The notes: generated from the sequence alone by a model not told the origin. Positions 8,301-17,879 are shown, counted from the first letter of the stretch. The stretch: 64,000 nt of DNA from Roseibium aestuarii (GCF_008477545.1 NZ_VORA01000003.1:248001-312000), one strand, 5' to 3'. Program-made: numbers and translations.

Positions 8301-10058
8301 TCACGCCGCCGGCGCTTGATCCGCCTCGGTCTTGCCCGCCGCCCACGGGCCGCCCGAACGGGGCAGGCGCATGGAAAAGCGGGCGCCTCCCAGCGGCCCG
8401 TCTTCCAGGACCAGCGATCCGTTGAAATCGTGCACGATCTTATAGGCAATCGACAGCCCGAGCCCAAGGCCCGCGCCGGTTTCCTTTGTGGTGAAAAACG
8501 GCTCGAAGATCTGCGGCCGGATATTTTCCGGCACGCCGGCGCCCGTATCGTCCACCGTCACGAGCGCATGGGGCCCGTCCGCGGTGACGGTCAGCACCAC
8601 CCGGGGCGGCTGGCCGGAGGCATCGCGCGCGGCCCGTGCCGCATCCACCGCGTTGGACAGAAGGTTCACCAGAACCTGTTCCAGACGGATCTTGCCGCCA
8701 TAGACCACGATCGGTTCCTGGGGCATGCGGATCACCAGCTCCGTTTCGGTCCGCTTGACCTGCGGCCGCAGCAGAAGGGCTGCTTCCTCCGCCACCTGGG
8801 CGAAGTCCACCGGCCGCACATCCGTCCCGGCCTTGCGGGTGAAACCCTTCAGGGTGCGGGCGATCTCGGCCATCCGGTCGACCATGGCGCCGATCCGCTG
8901 GAGATTGCCGACCGCTTCCCCGGCCCGGCCGCGCACGATCAGCATCTCCGCCACATCCGCGTCGGATCGGATGGCCGCGAGCGGCTGGTTGTACTCATGG
9001 GACAGGGAGGCGGACATTTCTCCCAGCGTGGCCAGCTTCGCCGCCTGAACCAGCTCGGCCTGCGCCTGGCGCAGATGTTCCTCGGCCCGCTGCCGGTCCT
9101 GAACTTCCTGCTGCAACTGGGCATTGGCCTGGCGCAGGGCGGCCGTGCGATGCAGCACCTTGCGCTCCAGCCGCAGGGCTTCTGCCCTCTGGCGACGTCC
9201 GCGCTGCGCCTGCGCCTCCCAGCGGGCGGCGAGCATGAACAGCAGGCCGCCCAGGATGACGCAGAGCAGGACCGCGATCAGCATGGCGCGCCAGACTTGC
9301 GACAGGCTCTCCGACTGGTCGGCGAGGGCATGAACCTCCCAGCCGAGCACGGGCAGCTGCCGCACGATGTGCAGGGGATTGCCGCTCGTCACCTCGGAGA
9401 TCAGACGCCCGCGCCAGTCGGGCCGGTTGGAGACCAGGATCCGCCCGTCCGCATCCGTGGCGGCCAGCGGCACCTTGGTCAGCGCCCAGGCCTGTTCCAC
9501 CGGCGCCAGCGGGACCCGCACGGCCAGCACGCCGACGAGGCGGTTTTCAACCCGGATCGGAGAGGCAAAGACATAGCTTGGCGGGCGGGAGGGCGAGCCG
9601 GGCAACAGCTGGCGGCCCAGTTGCCCCTGTGCGGCCTCGGCAAAGGCCTTGTCGATCATGCGGTTGCCGTCGGCCATGACCGCAAGGTCATCCGACAGGC
9701 TGGAGGCGATCGGCCGGCCTCGGGAGCTCAGGAACCAGACCTCTTCCGCCCCCGCCATGCCGGCGGCGATGGCAGCCACCCGCTTGCCCACCTGTTCGTC
9801 GATGAAGAGCGCCACCGCTTCCGCATTGGTGGAGCGGGCGACGACAGGCGCCAGAACGCGGAACTTCTCCAGATGGCTTTCCAGAATGCCGGCCTGCACC
9901 TGCAAGCCGGCGCTGACCCGGGTTTCCAGATCGCTGCGCAGGAAACGGGAGCTGGTTTCCGCCGTCAGCCAGACGCTTCCGGCGGACAGGGCCAGAAACA
10001 GACCGATGACGATCAGACGGATGCGACGGGTGCGCCGTCGCCGGGTGAAGCGGTTCAT
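8301..10058 (-). CDS. dctB: C4-dicarboxylate sensor histidine kinase DctB
   Basis: Membrane sensor kinase, 585 residues, that detects external C4-dicarboxylates and phosphorylates DctD. A positively charged N terminus (MNRFTRRRRTRRIRL) leads into TM1 (about 14-32). A periplasmic double-PAS-like sensor of about 240 residues follows (including RPIASSLSDDL and NRLVGVLAVRVPLA). TM2 (MLIAVLLCVILGGLLFML) is followed by a coiled-coil linker rich in Arg, Glu and Gln, the H-box SLSHEYNQPLAAI (His near 353) and the ATPase domain with GAGLGLGLSIAYKI. It starts only 39 bases after the modC stop, with no obvious terminator between. Confidence 0.93.
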   Translation of the reverse strand: MNRFTRRRRTRRIRLIVIGLFLALSAGSVWLTAETSSRFLRSDLETRVSAGLQVQAGILESHLEKFRVLAPVVARSTNAEAVALFIDEQVGKRVAAIAAGMAGAEEVWFLSSRGRPIASSLSDDLAVMADGNRMIDKAFAEAAQGQLGRQLLPGSPSRPPSYVFASPIRVENRLVGVLAVRVPLAPVEQAWALTKVPLAATDADGRILVSNRPDWRGRLISEVTSGNPLHIVRQLPVLGWEVHALADQSESLSQVWRAMLIAVLLCVILGGLLFMLAARWEAQAQRGRRQRAEALRLERKVLHRTAALRQANAQLQQEVQDRQRAEEHLRQAQAELVQAAKLATLGEMSASLSHEYNQPLAAIRSDADVAEMLIVRGRAGEAVGNLQRIGAMVDRMAEIARTLKGFTRKAGTDVRPVDFAQVAEEAALLLRPQVKRTETELVIRMPQEPIVVYGGKIRLEQVLVNLLSNAVDAARAARDASGQPPRVVLTVTADGPHALVTVDDTGAGVPENIRPQIFEPFFTTKETGAGLGLGLSIAYKIVHDFNGSLVLEDGPLGGARFSMRLPRSGGPWAAGKTEADQAPAA

Positions 10059-10097
10059 GGTTGCGGACTATATCAGGCTTTGCGCGGGCTCACGATC

Positions 10098-11192
10098 TCA
10101 GGCCGTGAGATTGGCCCGCTGACGGCGTTCGATGGCCACGCTCTTGATCATGAGAAAGATCGGTGTGCCCGGTGCCAGCGCCAGATCATGGGCCGAGGCC
10201 CGGGTGATGCGCGAGCGCAGGGTCTGGTCTGCCACCCGGCAGACCACTTCTGCATAGGGTCCGGTCTCCAGGCTCACGTCCATGATTTCTCCCTGCAGGA
10301 TGTTGCGGATGCTCACCCCGTCCGGCCGCTCCCGGGCCAGCGCCACGTCCCTTGCGCGGATGCGCAGGCGCATCTGATCCCCGGCTTTCAGCGAAGGATC
10401 CGGGATCTGGATCACTTGCCCTGCACCGATGTCCACATGGGCGAGGCCCCAGGTCTCGTCGGCCAGACTGACCGTGCCTTCCACCAGAGCCCCGGCCTCA
10501 TGCCGTCCTGTGGCGCTGCCCAGGTCGACGCGGGCCATGATGTCGGCCACCGGGCCATGGGCGAGAACCCGGCCCGCGCTGACGATCACCAGCGTTTCCG
10601 CCAGCCGCGCCACTTCCTCCATCGCATGGCTCACATAGACGATGGGAATGTTGGCTTCCTGCCGCACCCGGTCGAGATAGGGCAGGATGTCGGCCTTGCG
10701 GCCCTGATCGAGCGAGGCAAGGGGCTCGTCCATCACCAGCACTTGCGGGTCGGACAGAAGCGCACGGCCGATGGCGACGCGCTGCCTTTCCCCTCCCGAA
10801 AGATGCGCCGGCTTGCGTTTCAGCAGGTGTCCGATGCCGAGCAGCTCCACCACCTCGTCCAGCGAGCGGGTTGCGGCCCGTCCCCCCGCCCAGCGGGCGA
10901 AGGTCAGGTTGGAAGCGACCGAGAGATGGGGGAAGAGCCTTGCGTCCTGAAACACCTGACCCACCCGCCGCGCGCGGCTGGGAAGATCGATGCCGCGCGC
11001 GCTGTCGAAGACCACCTGGTCCTGGATGACGATCCGTCCGCGCGCCGGCCGCACGAGCCCGGCGATCATGTTGGCAATTGTCGTCTTTCCGGCGCCCGAT
11101 TGTCCGAAAAGGGCGGTGACACCCGCCCCGCCGGAAAAGTGGGCGTCCAGATCGAAGGCGCCGAGCGTGCCCGTGACATCCACCTCAAGCAT
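10098..11192 (-). CDS. modC: Molybdate ABC transporter ATP-binding protein ModC
   Basis: ATPase subunit of the high-affinity molybdate importer, 364 residues from MLEVDVTGTL. The frame is open further upstream, but that stretch overlaps modB and is not conserved. Walker A GQSGAGKTT, the ABC signature LSGGERQRVAIGRALLS and Walker B VLVMDEPLASLD are all present. The C-terminal third has two mop-type molybdate-binding segments (around VSIRNILQGEI and ITRASAHDLALAPG). Its start overlaps the modB end by 8 bases, so translation is coupled. Last gene of modABC. Confidence 0.94.
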   Translation of the reverse strand: MLEVDVTGTLGAFDLDAHFSGGAGVTALFGQSGAGKTTIANMIAGLVRPARGRIVIQDQVVFDSARGIDLPSRARRVGQVFQDARLFPHLSVASNLTFARWAGGRAATRSLDEVVELLGIGHLLKRKPAHLSGGERQRVAIGRALLSDPQVLVMDEPLASLDQGRKADILPYLDRVRQEANIPIVYVSHAMEEVARLAETLVIVSAGRVLAHGPVADIMARVDLGSATGRHEAGALVEGTVSLADETWGLAHVDIGAGQVIQIPDPSLKAGDQMRLRIRARDVALARERPDGVSIRNILQGEIMDVSLETGPYAEVVCRVADQTLRSRITRASAHDLALAPGTPIFLMIKSVAIERRQRANLTA

Positions 11193-11886
11193 CGCGACCC
11201 TCCAGCCGGGTCCGCATCTGCCGGGCCCAGAGTTCGGAGAGGATGAGGGCCGCAAAGGCCACGGCGGCGGAGATCAGGGTCAGGCGCAGGGCAGGTCCCT
11301 CGCCGCCCGGCGATTGCAGGGAGGTGTAGAGGGCAAGCGACAGGGTGCGCGTCTCGCCGGGAATGTTCGAGACAAAGGTGATCGTGGCGCCGAACTCGCC
11401 CATGGCCTTTGCAAAGCCGAGCACCGCCCCGCCCAGAATGCCCGGAAGGGCAAGTGGCAGGGTGACCACGCAGAAGGTGGTGAGGCGCCGGGCGCCGAGC
11501 GACGCGGCCGCCTGATCCAGCCGCGGGTCAATGGCTTCGAAGGACAGGCGGATCGGTCGCACGATGAGCGGAAAGGCCATGACCCCGGCGGCCACCGCGG
11601 CCCCTTGCCAGGTGAAGGCCACCGTCCAGCCGAACCAGTCGGACAACAGGCTGCCGATGGGGCCCTTGCGGCCGAGGGCAAGCAGAAGCAGATAGCCCGT
11701 GACCACGGGCGGCAGCACCAGCGGCAGGTGGATCAGCGCATTCACCAGCCCATGTCCGGGAAAGCGATGGCGCGCGAGCAGCCAGGCGCAGCCGATGGCC
11801 AGAGGCACCGCAACCGCCAGGGCCACGCAGGTGACCCGCAGGGTCAGCATCAGCGCTTGCGTTTCTGCCGGTTGCAGGAAATCCAA
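11185..11886 (-). CDS. modB: Molybdate ABC transporter permease ModB
   Basis: Inner-membrane permease of the molybdate importer, with about five membrane helices and the BPD-type EAA loop (ASLGARRLTTFCVVTLPLAL). I choose the TTG at 11884-11886 as start (reading LDFLQPAETQ) because GGGAGGGG lies 7 bases before it and the length (233 residues) fits ModB. An alternative TTG at 11937 would add 17 residues but lacks a ribosome-binding site. It lies between modA and modC. Confidence 0.88.
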   Translation of the reverse strand: MDFLQPAETQALMLTLRVTCVALAVAVPLAIGCAWLLARHRFPGHGLVNALIHLPLVLPPVVTGYLLLLALGRKGPIGSLLSDWFGWTVAFTWQGAAVAAGVMAFPLIVRPIRLSFEAIDPRLDQAAASLGARRLTTFCVVTLPLALPGILGGAVLGFAKAMGEFGATITFVSNIPGETRTLSLALYTSLQSPGGEGPALRLTLISAAVAFAALILSELWARQMRTRLEGRDA

Positions 11887-11946
11887 GTGAACGCCCCTCC
11901 CGATGGCCTTCGTCGTGCCCGTGCCGCTGTGGTGCAATGCGGCGTC

Positions 11947-12738
11947 TCAGCGCCCATTCAGCGTCAGAAACCCCTTGGATTCAAGTATTTTCACCGCCTC
12001 TGGTGAGGTCAGGAAGTCGAGGAAAGCGCCCGCCTCGGGCTGGGCCTCCGGGGTCACGGCGGCCGGATAGGTGATGGGCGTGTGGGAGTCGTTCGGCAGC
12101 GTGGCCAGGACCCGCACACCCGGCTCGATCACCGCGTCGGAGCCATAGACCACGCCAAGCGGCGTTTCCCCGCGTGCCACCGTGGCAAGGGCAACGCGGA
12201 CATTGTCCATCGGTGCGAGGCGAGGCTCCAGCGCGGACCAGTATCCAAGCGTCTCGAACGCCTGACGGGCATAGCGCCCGGCTGGAACGCTCTCCGGCTC
12301 GGCTATGGCCAGCCGTCCCGTTCCGAGCGAGCCCAGCACCGCATCCAGTGTCAGGGGGGCGGCCAGGGGCTCAGCTTCGGGCGCTCCCACAAGAACCAGC
12401 GCGTTGGCTGCGATTTCGACGATGCTGTCCGCTGCGACCGTGCCCTGCTCCTCTGCATGATCCATCCAGGCCTGATCGGCCGAGACAAAGAGATCGGCCG
12501 GTGCGCCTGCGTCGAGTTGACGGGCCAGCGTGCCCGTGCCGGCAAAGGAGAACACCGGTGCCGGGTGCCCGGCCCGCGCCCAGGCCGCGCCGATCTCGGT
12601 GAGTGCATCCGTCAGGCTTGCGGCCGCGAGGATCGTCAGCGGTTCCTCCGCCCGGGCCGCGCCGCCATTCGGCTGACCGGTCCAGAGGGCCGTGAGGACA
12701 AAAGTGAGGATGGCAAGGGGGCGGGAGTGTTTCAGCAT
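11947..12738 (-). CDS. modA: Molybdate-binding periplasmic protein ModA
   Basis: Solute-binding protein for molybdate/tungstate, 263 residues, with a signal peptide (about residues 1-30, ending AARA-EE). Conserved ModA features: LTILAAASLTDAL with its oxyanion-binding Ser, FSFAGTGTLARQLDAGAPAD and VALATVARGETPLGVVYGSD. The start codon lies 9 bases from a Mo-box-like dyad (12748-12771), suggesting molybdate-dependent repression. It is the first gene of modABC; no modE gene is in the window. Confidence 0.94.
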   Translation of the reverse strand: MLKHSRPLAILTFVLTALWTGQPNGGAARAEEPLTILAAASLTDALTEIGAAWARAGHPAPVFSFAGTGTLARQLDAGAPADLFVSADQAWMDHAEEQGTVAADSIVEIAANALVLVGAPEAEPLAAPLTLDAVLGSLGTGRLAIAEPESVPAGRYARQAFETLGYWSALEPRLAPMDNVRVALATVARGETPLGVVYGSDAVIEPGVRVLATLPNDSHTPITYPAAVTPEAQPEAGAFLDFLTSPEAVKILESKGFLTLNGR

Positions 12739-12747
12739 GGTCTCGAC

Positions 12748-12771
12748 CGATATGTCTGACCGAACATATCG
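12748..12771 (-). promoter_or_regulatory. Mo-box-like operator of modABC
   Basis: A perfect 8-bp inverted repeat, CGATATGT at 12748-12755 and ACATATCG at 12764-12771, with an 8-base spacer, directly before the modA start. It has the form of ModE-type operators (ATCG/AT-rich half-sites). The spacing and position fit repression by a ModE-family protein encoded elsewhere. Confidence 0.7.
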
Positions 12772-12855
12772 ATGCTGGCCGCCCCCGGCGCAAGCACCAG
12801 CCCCGGCCGCACCCCTGAAAACTTTGAAGCCGGGAGCATGTCGTCAGCCATGTCT

Positions 12856-14475
12856 CTAGCGCCCCGCACCCGCGCGACGGTCTTCCCGCATCATCTGCGC
12901 GCCCTTCTCGGCGATCATGATGGTCGGAGCATTGGTGTTGCCGGAGGTGATCGTCGGCATGATCGAGGCATCGATCACTCTGAGCCCCCTTACCCCGTTC
13001 ACCTTCAGCCGGCCATCGACCACCGCGCCGTCATCCGCCCCCATGCGGCAGGTGCCGACGGGATGGAAGATCGTCGTGCCGATGGCGCCCGCAGCCTTTG
13101 CCAGATCCGCGTCGGAGGTAAGATCCGGCCCCGGCAGATATTCCTCGGGGCTGTGGGCGGAGAGCGCCGGGGCCGACATGATCCGCCGTGTCAGGCGAAT
13201 GGCATCGGCCGCGACCCGGCGGTCCGTCTCGGTGGAGAGATAATTCGCAAGGATTTCCGGCTGGACCGACCGGTCCGAAGATGTGATGTGCACATGGCCC
13301 CGGCTTTCCGGGCGCAGGTTGCAGACGCTGGCGGTCAGCGCCGGGAACGGGTGCAGCGGATTGCCGAACTTGTCCAGCGACAAGGGCTGGACGTGATACT
13401 CCAGATTGGCCGTGGCAAAGGAGGAGTCCGACTTGGCAAAGGCGCCGAGCTGACTGGGCGCCATGGACATTGGTCCGCGTCGGCGCAGCACATAGTCCAT
13501 GCCGATCCGGGCCTTGCCGAACCAGGAATTCGCCAGTGTGTTCAGGGTCAATGCGCCACGAACCTTGAAGATCGTGCGCAGCTGCAGGTGATCCTGCAGG
13601 TTCTCGCCCACCTGCGGCAGGGCATGAACCGTGTCGATGCCGACCGCAGACAGCACGTCCGGCCGGCCGATGCCGGAGAGTTCGAGCAGCTGCGGCGAGC
13701 CGATGGCCCCGGCGGACAGCACCAGTTCCCCGTCGATGCTCACCCGGGCCGCTGCCCCCTTGACCGTGAGCTCCAGCCCTGCGGCGCGCCCGTCCTGCAA
13801 GAGGATCCGGCTGGCCTGGGCTTCTGTCAGCACCGTCAGATTCGGCCGCTTCATGGCCGGGCGCAGGAACCCCTTGGCCACGTTCCAGCGGATGCCCGAG
13901 CGCTGGGTGACCTGGAAATAGGACGCACCTTCGTTGTCGCCCCGGTTGAAATCATCGATCTTCGGGATACCCGTCTGGGCGCAGGCCTCGCGGAAGGCAT
14001 CGAGGATCGGCCAGGAGAGGCGCTGTTCTTCCACCCGCACCCCGCCGCCCTGCCCGTGCAGATCGTCGTTCCAGCGGTAATGGTCTTCCGACTTGCGGAA
14101 GAGGGGCAGCACGTCGTCCCAGCCCCAGCCGGGCAAGCCCTGCTGGCGCCAGCCGTCATAATCGGCGGCCTGACCGCGCATGTAGATCATGCCGTTGATG
14201 GAGGAACATCCACCGATCACCTTGCCGCGCGGATACATCAGCGAGCGGCCGTTCAGGCCCGGATCTTCCTTCGTGCGGAACCCCCAGTCCGTGCGCGGAT
14301 TGCCCATGCAGTAGAGATAGCCGACCGGCACGTGGATCCAGATGTAATTGTCGTCCTTGCCGGCCTCCAGCAGCAGGACCTTCACCTCCGGGTCCTCGCT
14401 CAGCCGGTTGGCCATCACGCACCCGGCCGAGCCGGCGCCGACAATCACGTAATCGAAGGATCCGAGATCCCGCAT
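12856..14475 (-). CDS. GMC-family FAD-dependent oxidoreductase (choline dehydrogenase-like)
   Basis: A flavoprotein that oxidises an alcohol. I start it at the ATG at 14473-14475 (MRDLGSFDYV), which has GGGGAGGA six bases upstream; 539 residues, the family's usual size. The FAD-binding Rossmann motif is VGAGSAGC at 12-19. The GMC signature appears around GGCSSINGMIYMRG, and the active-site His lies in HPVGTCRMG with the partner Asn region SGNTNAPTIMIAEKGA near the C terminus. There is no betaine gene cluster around it, so the substrate is open: choline, polyethylene glycol or another primary alcohol are all possible. It stands alone, convergent with nothing and facing away from the next gene. 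Confidence 0.9.
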   Translation of the reverse strand: MRDLGSFDYVIVGAGSAGCVMANRLSEDPEVKVLLLEAGKDDNYIWIHVPVGYLYCMGNPRTDWGFRTKEDPGLNGRSLMYPRGKVIGGCSSINGMIYMRGQAADYDGWRQQGLPGWGWDDVLPLFRKSEDHYRWNDDLHGQGGGVRVEEQRLSWPILDAFREACAQTGIPKIDDFNRGDNEGASYFQVTQRSGIRWNVAKGFLRPAMKRPNLTVLTEAQASRILLQDGRAAGLELTVKGAAARVSIDGELVLSAGAIGSPQLLELSGIGRPDVLSAVGIDTVHALPQVGENLQDHLQLRTIFKVRGALTLNTLANSWFGKARIGMDYVLRRRGPMSMAPSQLGAFAKSDSSFATANLEYHVQPLSLDKFGNPLHPFPALTASVCNLRPESRGHVHITSSDRSVQPEILANYLSTETDRRVAADAIRLTRRIMSAPALSAHSPEEYLPGPDLTSDADLAKAAGAIGTTIFHPVGTCRMGADDGAVVDGRLKVNGVRGLRVIDASIMPTITSGNTNAPTIMIAEKGAQMMREDRRAGAGR

Positions 14476-14680
14476 GGTCTTCCTCCCCAAGGACTTTTAC
14501 CGATTGGAGACATGGAAGCCCCTGTTCGGCAAGGCCGGTTCTGGAAAAGCTGTTCGGAAACTGCCGCAGAGCCTGTGGTTGCCGGAAACTCCATTTACGT
14601 AAAAATTACGGGGCTTTGCTAGGGTTTCGGCCAGCCGCGCCTCAGCGCGCGGCGTATGGGGTGAAAAAGGGGACTGGCCG

Positions 14681-15850
14681 GTGAATCCGCTTGCAACATT
14701 TGTCGAGGACACGTTCCGGGCGATCTGGTCCCGCGCCGTCCGGCTCTATTACCCCCAGCGCCATCTCATCGGCGGGTTCATCCTGCTGCTCTTCACGGTC
14801 ATGACGGTGGCGGTGGTGAAGGTCTATCCGCTCTCCAACTGGGACATGTTCGCCTATACGGCGGCGATTCTGGAGGACGAGATCGACGACTCGGTCGCCC
14901 TGCACGACAAGGCCTATGCCCTGATGAAGGCCGATCTTTCGGAGGGCGAGTATCTGACCCTGACCCAGGACCGGGAATACCGCATCCGCCAGGCCGAGGA
15001 TCCCCGCGCCTTCGCCACCATGATGGGCTTCTACGATCTCAAGCTCGGCTATGTGGAAACGGCCAGACTGCTGGCAAAGATGACGGATCCGGTCTCTGCC
15101 CTGCGCTGGATCTCCATCCTGTCGGCGGCGGCGACAGGCGTGCTGCTGATGCGGTGGCTGGCCCGCTACAAGCTGATGGGGGCCGGGCCCATCGTGGTTT
15201 CCATGCTGCTGGTCTGCGGCTTCGGCCCCATCGCGGCGCTGGTCACGCCGGACCTCTATGCGTCCTTCTTCCTGCTGCTCGCCTTCTATCTCTATTGCGA
15301 GAAGCACGATATTCCCGCTGCGCTCTGCCTGCTGGCGGCGCTCTTCATCCGGCCGGATCACTTGGCCTTCATCGGGGTCTTCTTCGTCTTCGCGCTGGTC
15401 TACGGGCCTCGCCGCCTGGTGATGACCGCCTGTTTCGCGGCGGCCTGCGCCGCCTACATGTTCATTCTGAAGGACGAAGGGCATCCGGGCTGGTGGGTCC
15501 ACATGTGGTTCACCCATGTGGAATATGTTCCGACGCTCGAGGGTTTCAATCCGCCCTTCTCGCCACTGATCTACGTGCAGATGCTGGTGCGCTCCACCGT
15601 GCGCTCCCTCACCAACCAGACCTGGGTCGCGGTGCTCTTCGCGCTCGCGATCTTCCACGCCCGCTGCATCAACAAGCCGGCCATGCCGGAACGGCCGAAG
15701 GTGCTGCTCTATGCGATCTTCACCAGCATCATCGCCAAGTATTTCGTCTTCCCTCACTACGAGACGCGGTTCTATTTCCCCTATCTCATGGGCATGGGCA
15801 TGATCCTGCTGGTGGCGCGCATGCGTCAGGACCGCGGCCTGATGAGCTGA
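14681..15850 (+). CDS. Polytopic membrane protein of unknown function
   Basis: I do not recognise this 389-residue protein. It begins at a GTG with AAGGGGA 7 bases upstream. About nine hydrophobic helices are visible: one near residues 27-50 (GGFILLLFTVMTVAVVKVY), the rest from about 135 to the end. A polar stretch (residues 55-125) starting NWDMFAYTAAILEDE follows TM1. A large first extracytoplasmic loop with an Asp after TM1 followed by many helices is the architecture of GT-C-type lipid-linked glycosyltransferases, which is a weak structural hint, not an assignment. The gene stands alone between a divergent GMC oxidoreductase and a convergent DUF533 gene. Confidence 0.75.
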   Translation: MNPLATFVEDTFRAIWSRAVRLYYPQRHLIGGFILLLFTVMTVAVVKVYPLSNWDMFAYTAAILEDEIDDSVALHDKAYALMKADLSEGEYLTLTQDREYRIRQAEDPRAFATMMGFYDLKLGYVETARLLAKMTDPVSALRWISILSAAATGVLLMRWLARYKLMGAGPIVVSMLLVCGFGPIAALVTPDLYASFFLLLAFYLYCEKHDIPAALCLLAALFIRPDHLAFIGVFFVFALVYGPRRLVMTACFAAACAAYMFILKDEGHPGWWVHMWFTHVEYVPTLEGFNPPFSPLIYVQMLVRSTVRSLTNQTWVAVLFALAIFHARCINKPAMPERPKVLLYAIFTSIIAKYFVFPHYETRFYFPYLMGMGMILLVARMRQDRGLMS

Positions 15851-15877
15851 CGTCGGGCCGCGGCGCCCTGCAGGTCC

Positions 15878-16615
15878 TCAGCCGGCCAGCTGCGCCTCGC
15901 GCACGGCCAGCTCGATCTCGTCCACCAGCGCCGGATCCAGCTCCAGCCGCGCGGCAAGCATCTGCAGATAAGCCTTTTCGGCCGCATGGTCCGGATCGAT
16001 GGCAAGCCGCGAGACCGCGTAGATCTCGGCCGCAGCCTCCGGTGTCGCGGCCGCCCGCACCACCTTGTCCAGATCCAGCGGCGCACGCAGCTCGTCCATG
16101 AGGAAGGCCTTGGCCTCGCTGTCGAGCCCGGCTTCGTCGATCTTGTCGAAGATCCGGGTCTGCTCGTCCCGGTCGATGTGCCCGTCGGCCTTGGCGGCCG
16201 CGATCATCGCGGTGAGCAGCGTCACGGCCATACCGCTCTCGCCCCCCGGTTGCCGGGCGGGATCGAAGCTGGTGCCCGCAGGGGCTTTCAGCGGCAGCGG
16301 GTCGGTTTGCGGGCGCGGCGCGCCCTGCTTCGAGGCGGAATAGTTCTGATAGGCCTTGTAGGCGAGGCCCGCGGCAAGCGCGAGACCGCCGTAGCTCACG
16401 GCCTTCTTGCCCAGCTTGCGGCCCGCCTTGCTGCCAAGCAGGATGCCGGCGAGCCCGCCGAGCGCCAGACCCTGCCCCTGTGAACCGAGGAAGTCGCGGC
16501 CCATGGACAACAGATCGTCCGCGCCGCCTCGAGACTTGGGCGAGGCGCCGTCCTGCCCGGCGGCACCGGCCGCGCCACCGAGAAACTGATCCAGAAGAGA
16601 CTTGGCATCAAACAT
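15878..16615 (-). CDS. DUF533 (YebE/TerB-like) inner-membrane protein
   Basis: A 245-residue protein from MFDAKSLLDQ. The N-terminal half is Gly/Ala-rich with a short hydrophobic stretch (GLALGGLAGILLGSKAGRKLG and SYGGLALAAGLAYKAYQ). The C-terminal half is the DUF533/TerB-like helical domain (LLTAMIAAAKADGHIDRDEQ). The family includes Escherichia coli YebE, whose molecular function is not established. The reading frame is open 55 codons further upstream, but that part is Pro/Arg-rich and not conserved. Confidence 0.88.
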   Translation of the reverse strand: MFDAKSLLDQFLGGAAGAAGQDGASPKSRGGADDLLSMGRDFLGSQGQGLALGGLAGILLGSKAGRKLGKKAVSYGGLALAAGLAYKAYQNYSASKQGAPRPQTDPLPLKAPAGTSFDPARQPGGESGMAVTLLTAMIAAAKADGHIDRDEQTRIFDKIDEAGLDSEAKAFLMDELRAPLDLDKVVRAAATPEAAAEIYAVSRLAIDPDHAAEKAYLQMLAARLELDPALVDEIELAVREAQLAG

Positions 16616-16724
16616 GGGAGGGTTCCTTATCTGTCGGACCTGATCTGGTCGTGTTTCCGGAGGAGGTGGGACCTCCGGCGGCCTGACGCAAGGGCCGCAG
16701 ACACTTCGATACAAGTTGCCTGCG

Positions 16725-16767
16725 ACAGAAAGACGAACGCGGACGGGTTCGGCTGAACCCGCCCGCG
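16725..16767 (-). terminator. Intrinsic terminator of the rsmI-yraN-gshB operon
   Basis: A stem of about 13 bp with one mismatch (16738-16750 with 16755-16767, four-base loop) lies 38 bases past the gshB stop and is followed on the minus strand by TTCGTCTTTCTG. Confidence 0.75.
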
Positions 16768-16805
16768 TCGAGAGCATCATGAGAGATGGGGCGGTCCGGG
16801 CTGCC

Positions 16806-17750
16806 TCAGCCCTTCACCTTGGCCTCCAGCACGTCCCAGACATGCGCGGCCACATCCGGTCCGCCGAGCCGCTTGACCGCGCGGATGCCGGTCGGGGCGG
16901 TGACGTTGATTTCCGTCAGGCGGCCGTCGATGACGTCGATGCCGACGAGGATCAGGCCCTTGGCCTTGAGCGACGGTCCGAGGCGGGCGCAGATTTCCCG
17001 TTCCTTGTCCGTCAGTTCGCTTTCCCGAGCCGCCCCGCCGCGCACCATGTTGGAGCGCAGGTCGCCTGCGGCGGGCACCCGGTTCACGGCGCCGGCGAAC
17101 TCGCCGTCCACCAGCAGGATGCGCTTGTCGCCATGCTTCACGTTGGGCAGGAACTGCTGGATGACCCAGGGCTCGCGGAAGGTCGCGGCGAAGAAGTCAT
17201 AGAGCGAGCCGTAGTTCAGATCGTCGGAAGTGATGCGGAACACGGCCGCCCCACCATGACCGAACAGCGGCTTCATGACGATGTCGCCATATTGCTCGCG
17301 GAACAGGTCGATCTCTGCCTTGTCGCGGGTAATCAGGGTCGGCGGCATCAGGTCGGAAAACTCGGTGACGAAGAGCTTTTCCGGCGCGTTGCGCACCTCG
17401 CGCGGGTCATTCACCACCAGGGTCTTGGGGTGGATCTTCTCCAGCAGGTGGGTTGCGGCGATATAGGCGAGGTCGAAGGGCGGGTCCTGCCGCATCAGCA
17501 CCACGTCGATATCGGCCATGTTGAAGCGCTGCTTCTCGCCGAGGGTGAAGTGGTTGCCCTTCTCGTCGCGCACCTCGACCGGTTCCAGCGCGGCAAAGAC
17601 ATCCTCGCCCCACATGGCCAGCCGGTCCGGGGTGTAGTGATAGAGCTCATGGCCGCGGGCCTGGGCTTCCAGCATCATCGCGAAGGCGCTGTCGCCGGCA
17701 ATGTTGATGGACGAGATATGGTCCATCTGGACCGCCACCTTGAGGGGCAT
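16806..17750 (-). CDS. gshB: Glutathione synthetase
   Basis: ATP-grasp enzyme joining gamma-glutamylcysteine and glycine to give glutathione, 314 residues. The start is [20 protein letters not shown], the standard GshB N terminus with GGAG about 7 bases upstream; the frame extends 39 codons further without conservation. Conserved segments include [14 protein letters not shown], the ATP-grasp loop [13 protein letters not shown] and [13 protein letters not shown] at the C terminus. It follows yraN and rsmI on the same strand. Confidence 0.96.
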   Translation of the reverse strand: MPLKVAVQMDHISSINIAGDSAFAMMLEAQARGHELYHYTPDRLAMWGEDVFAALEPVEVRDEKGNHFTLGEKQRFNMADIDVVLMRQDPPFDLAYIAATHLLEKIHPKTLVVNDPREVRNAPEKLFVTEFSDLMPPTLITRDKAEIDLFREQYGDIVMKPLFGHGGAAVFRITSDDLNYGSLYDFFAATFREPWVIQQFLPNVKHGDKRILLVDGEFAGAVNRVPAAGDLRSNMVRGGAARESELTDKEREICARLGPSLKAKGLILVGIDVIDGRLTEINVTAPTGIRAVKRLGGPDVAAHVWDVLEAKVKG

Positions 17751-17879
17751 GGGGGATCTCCGGGCAGATGGCGCGCGCCGATCGGGCACGCCGGGAATTG
17801 AGGAAGGACTGGTCCAGATATGCGGTCGCGGGTCGGCTTTGTCCAGAGCGACCGAGGTCGCAATCACGGGAGGAGCAGG

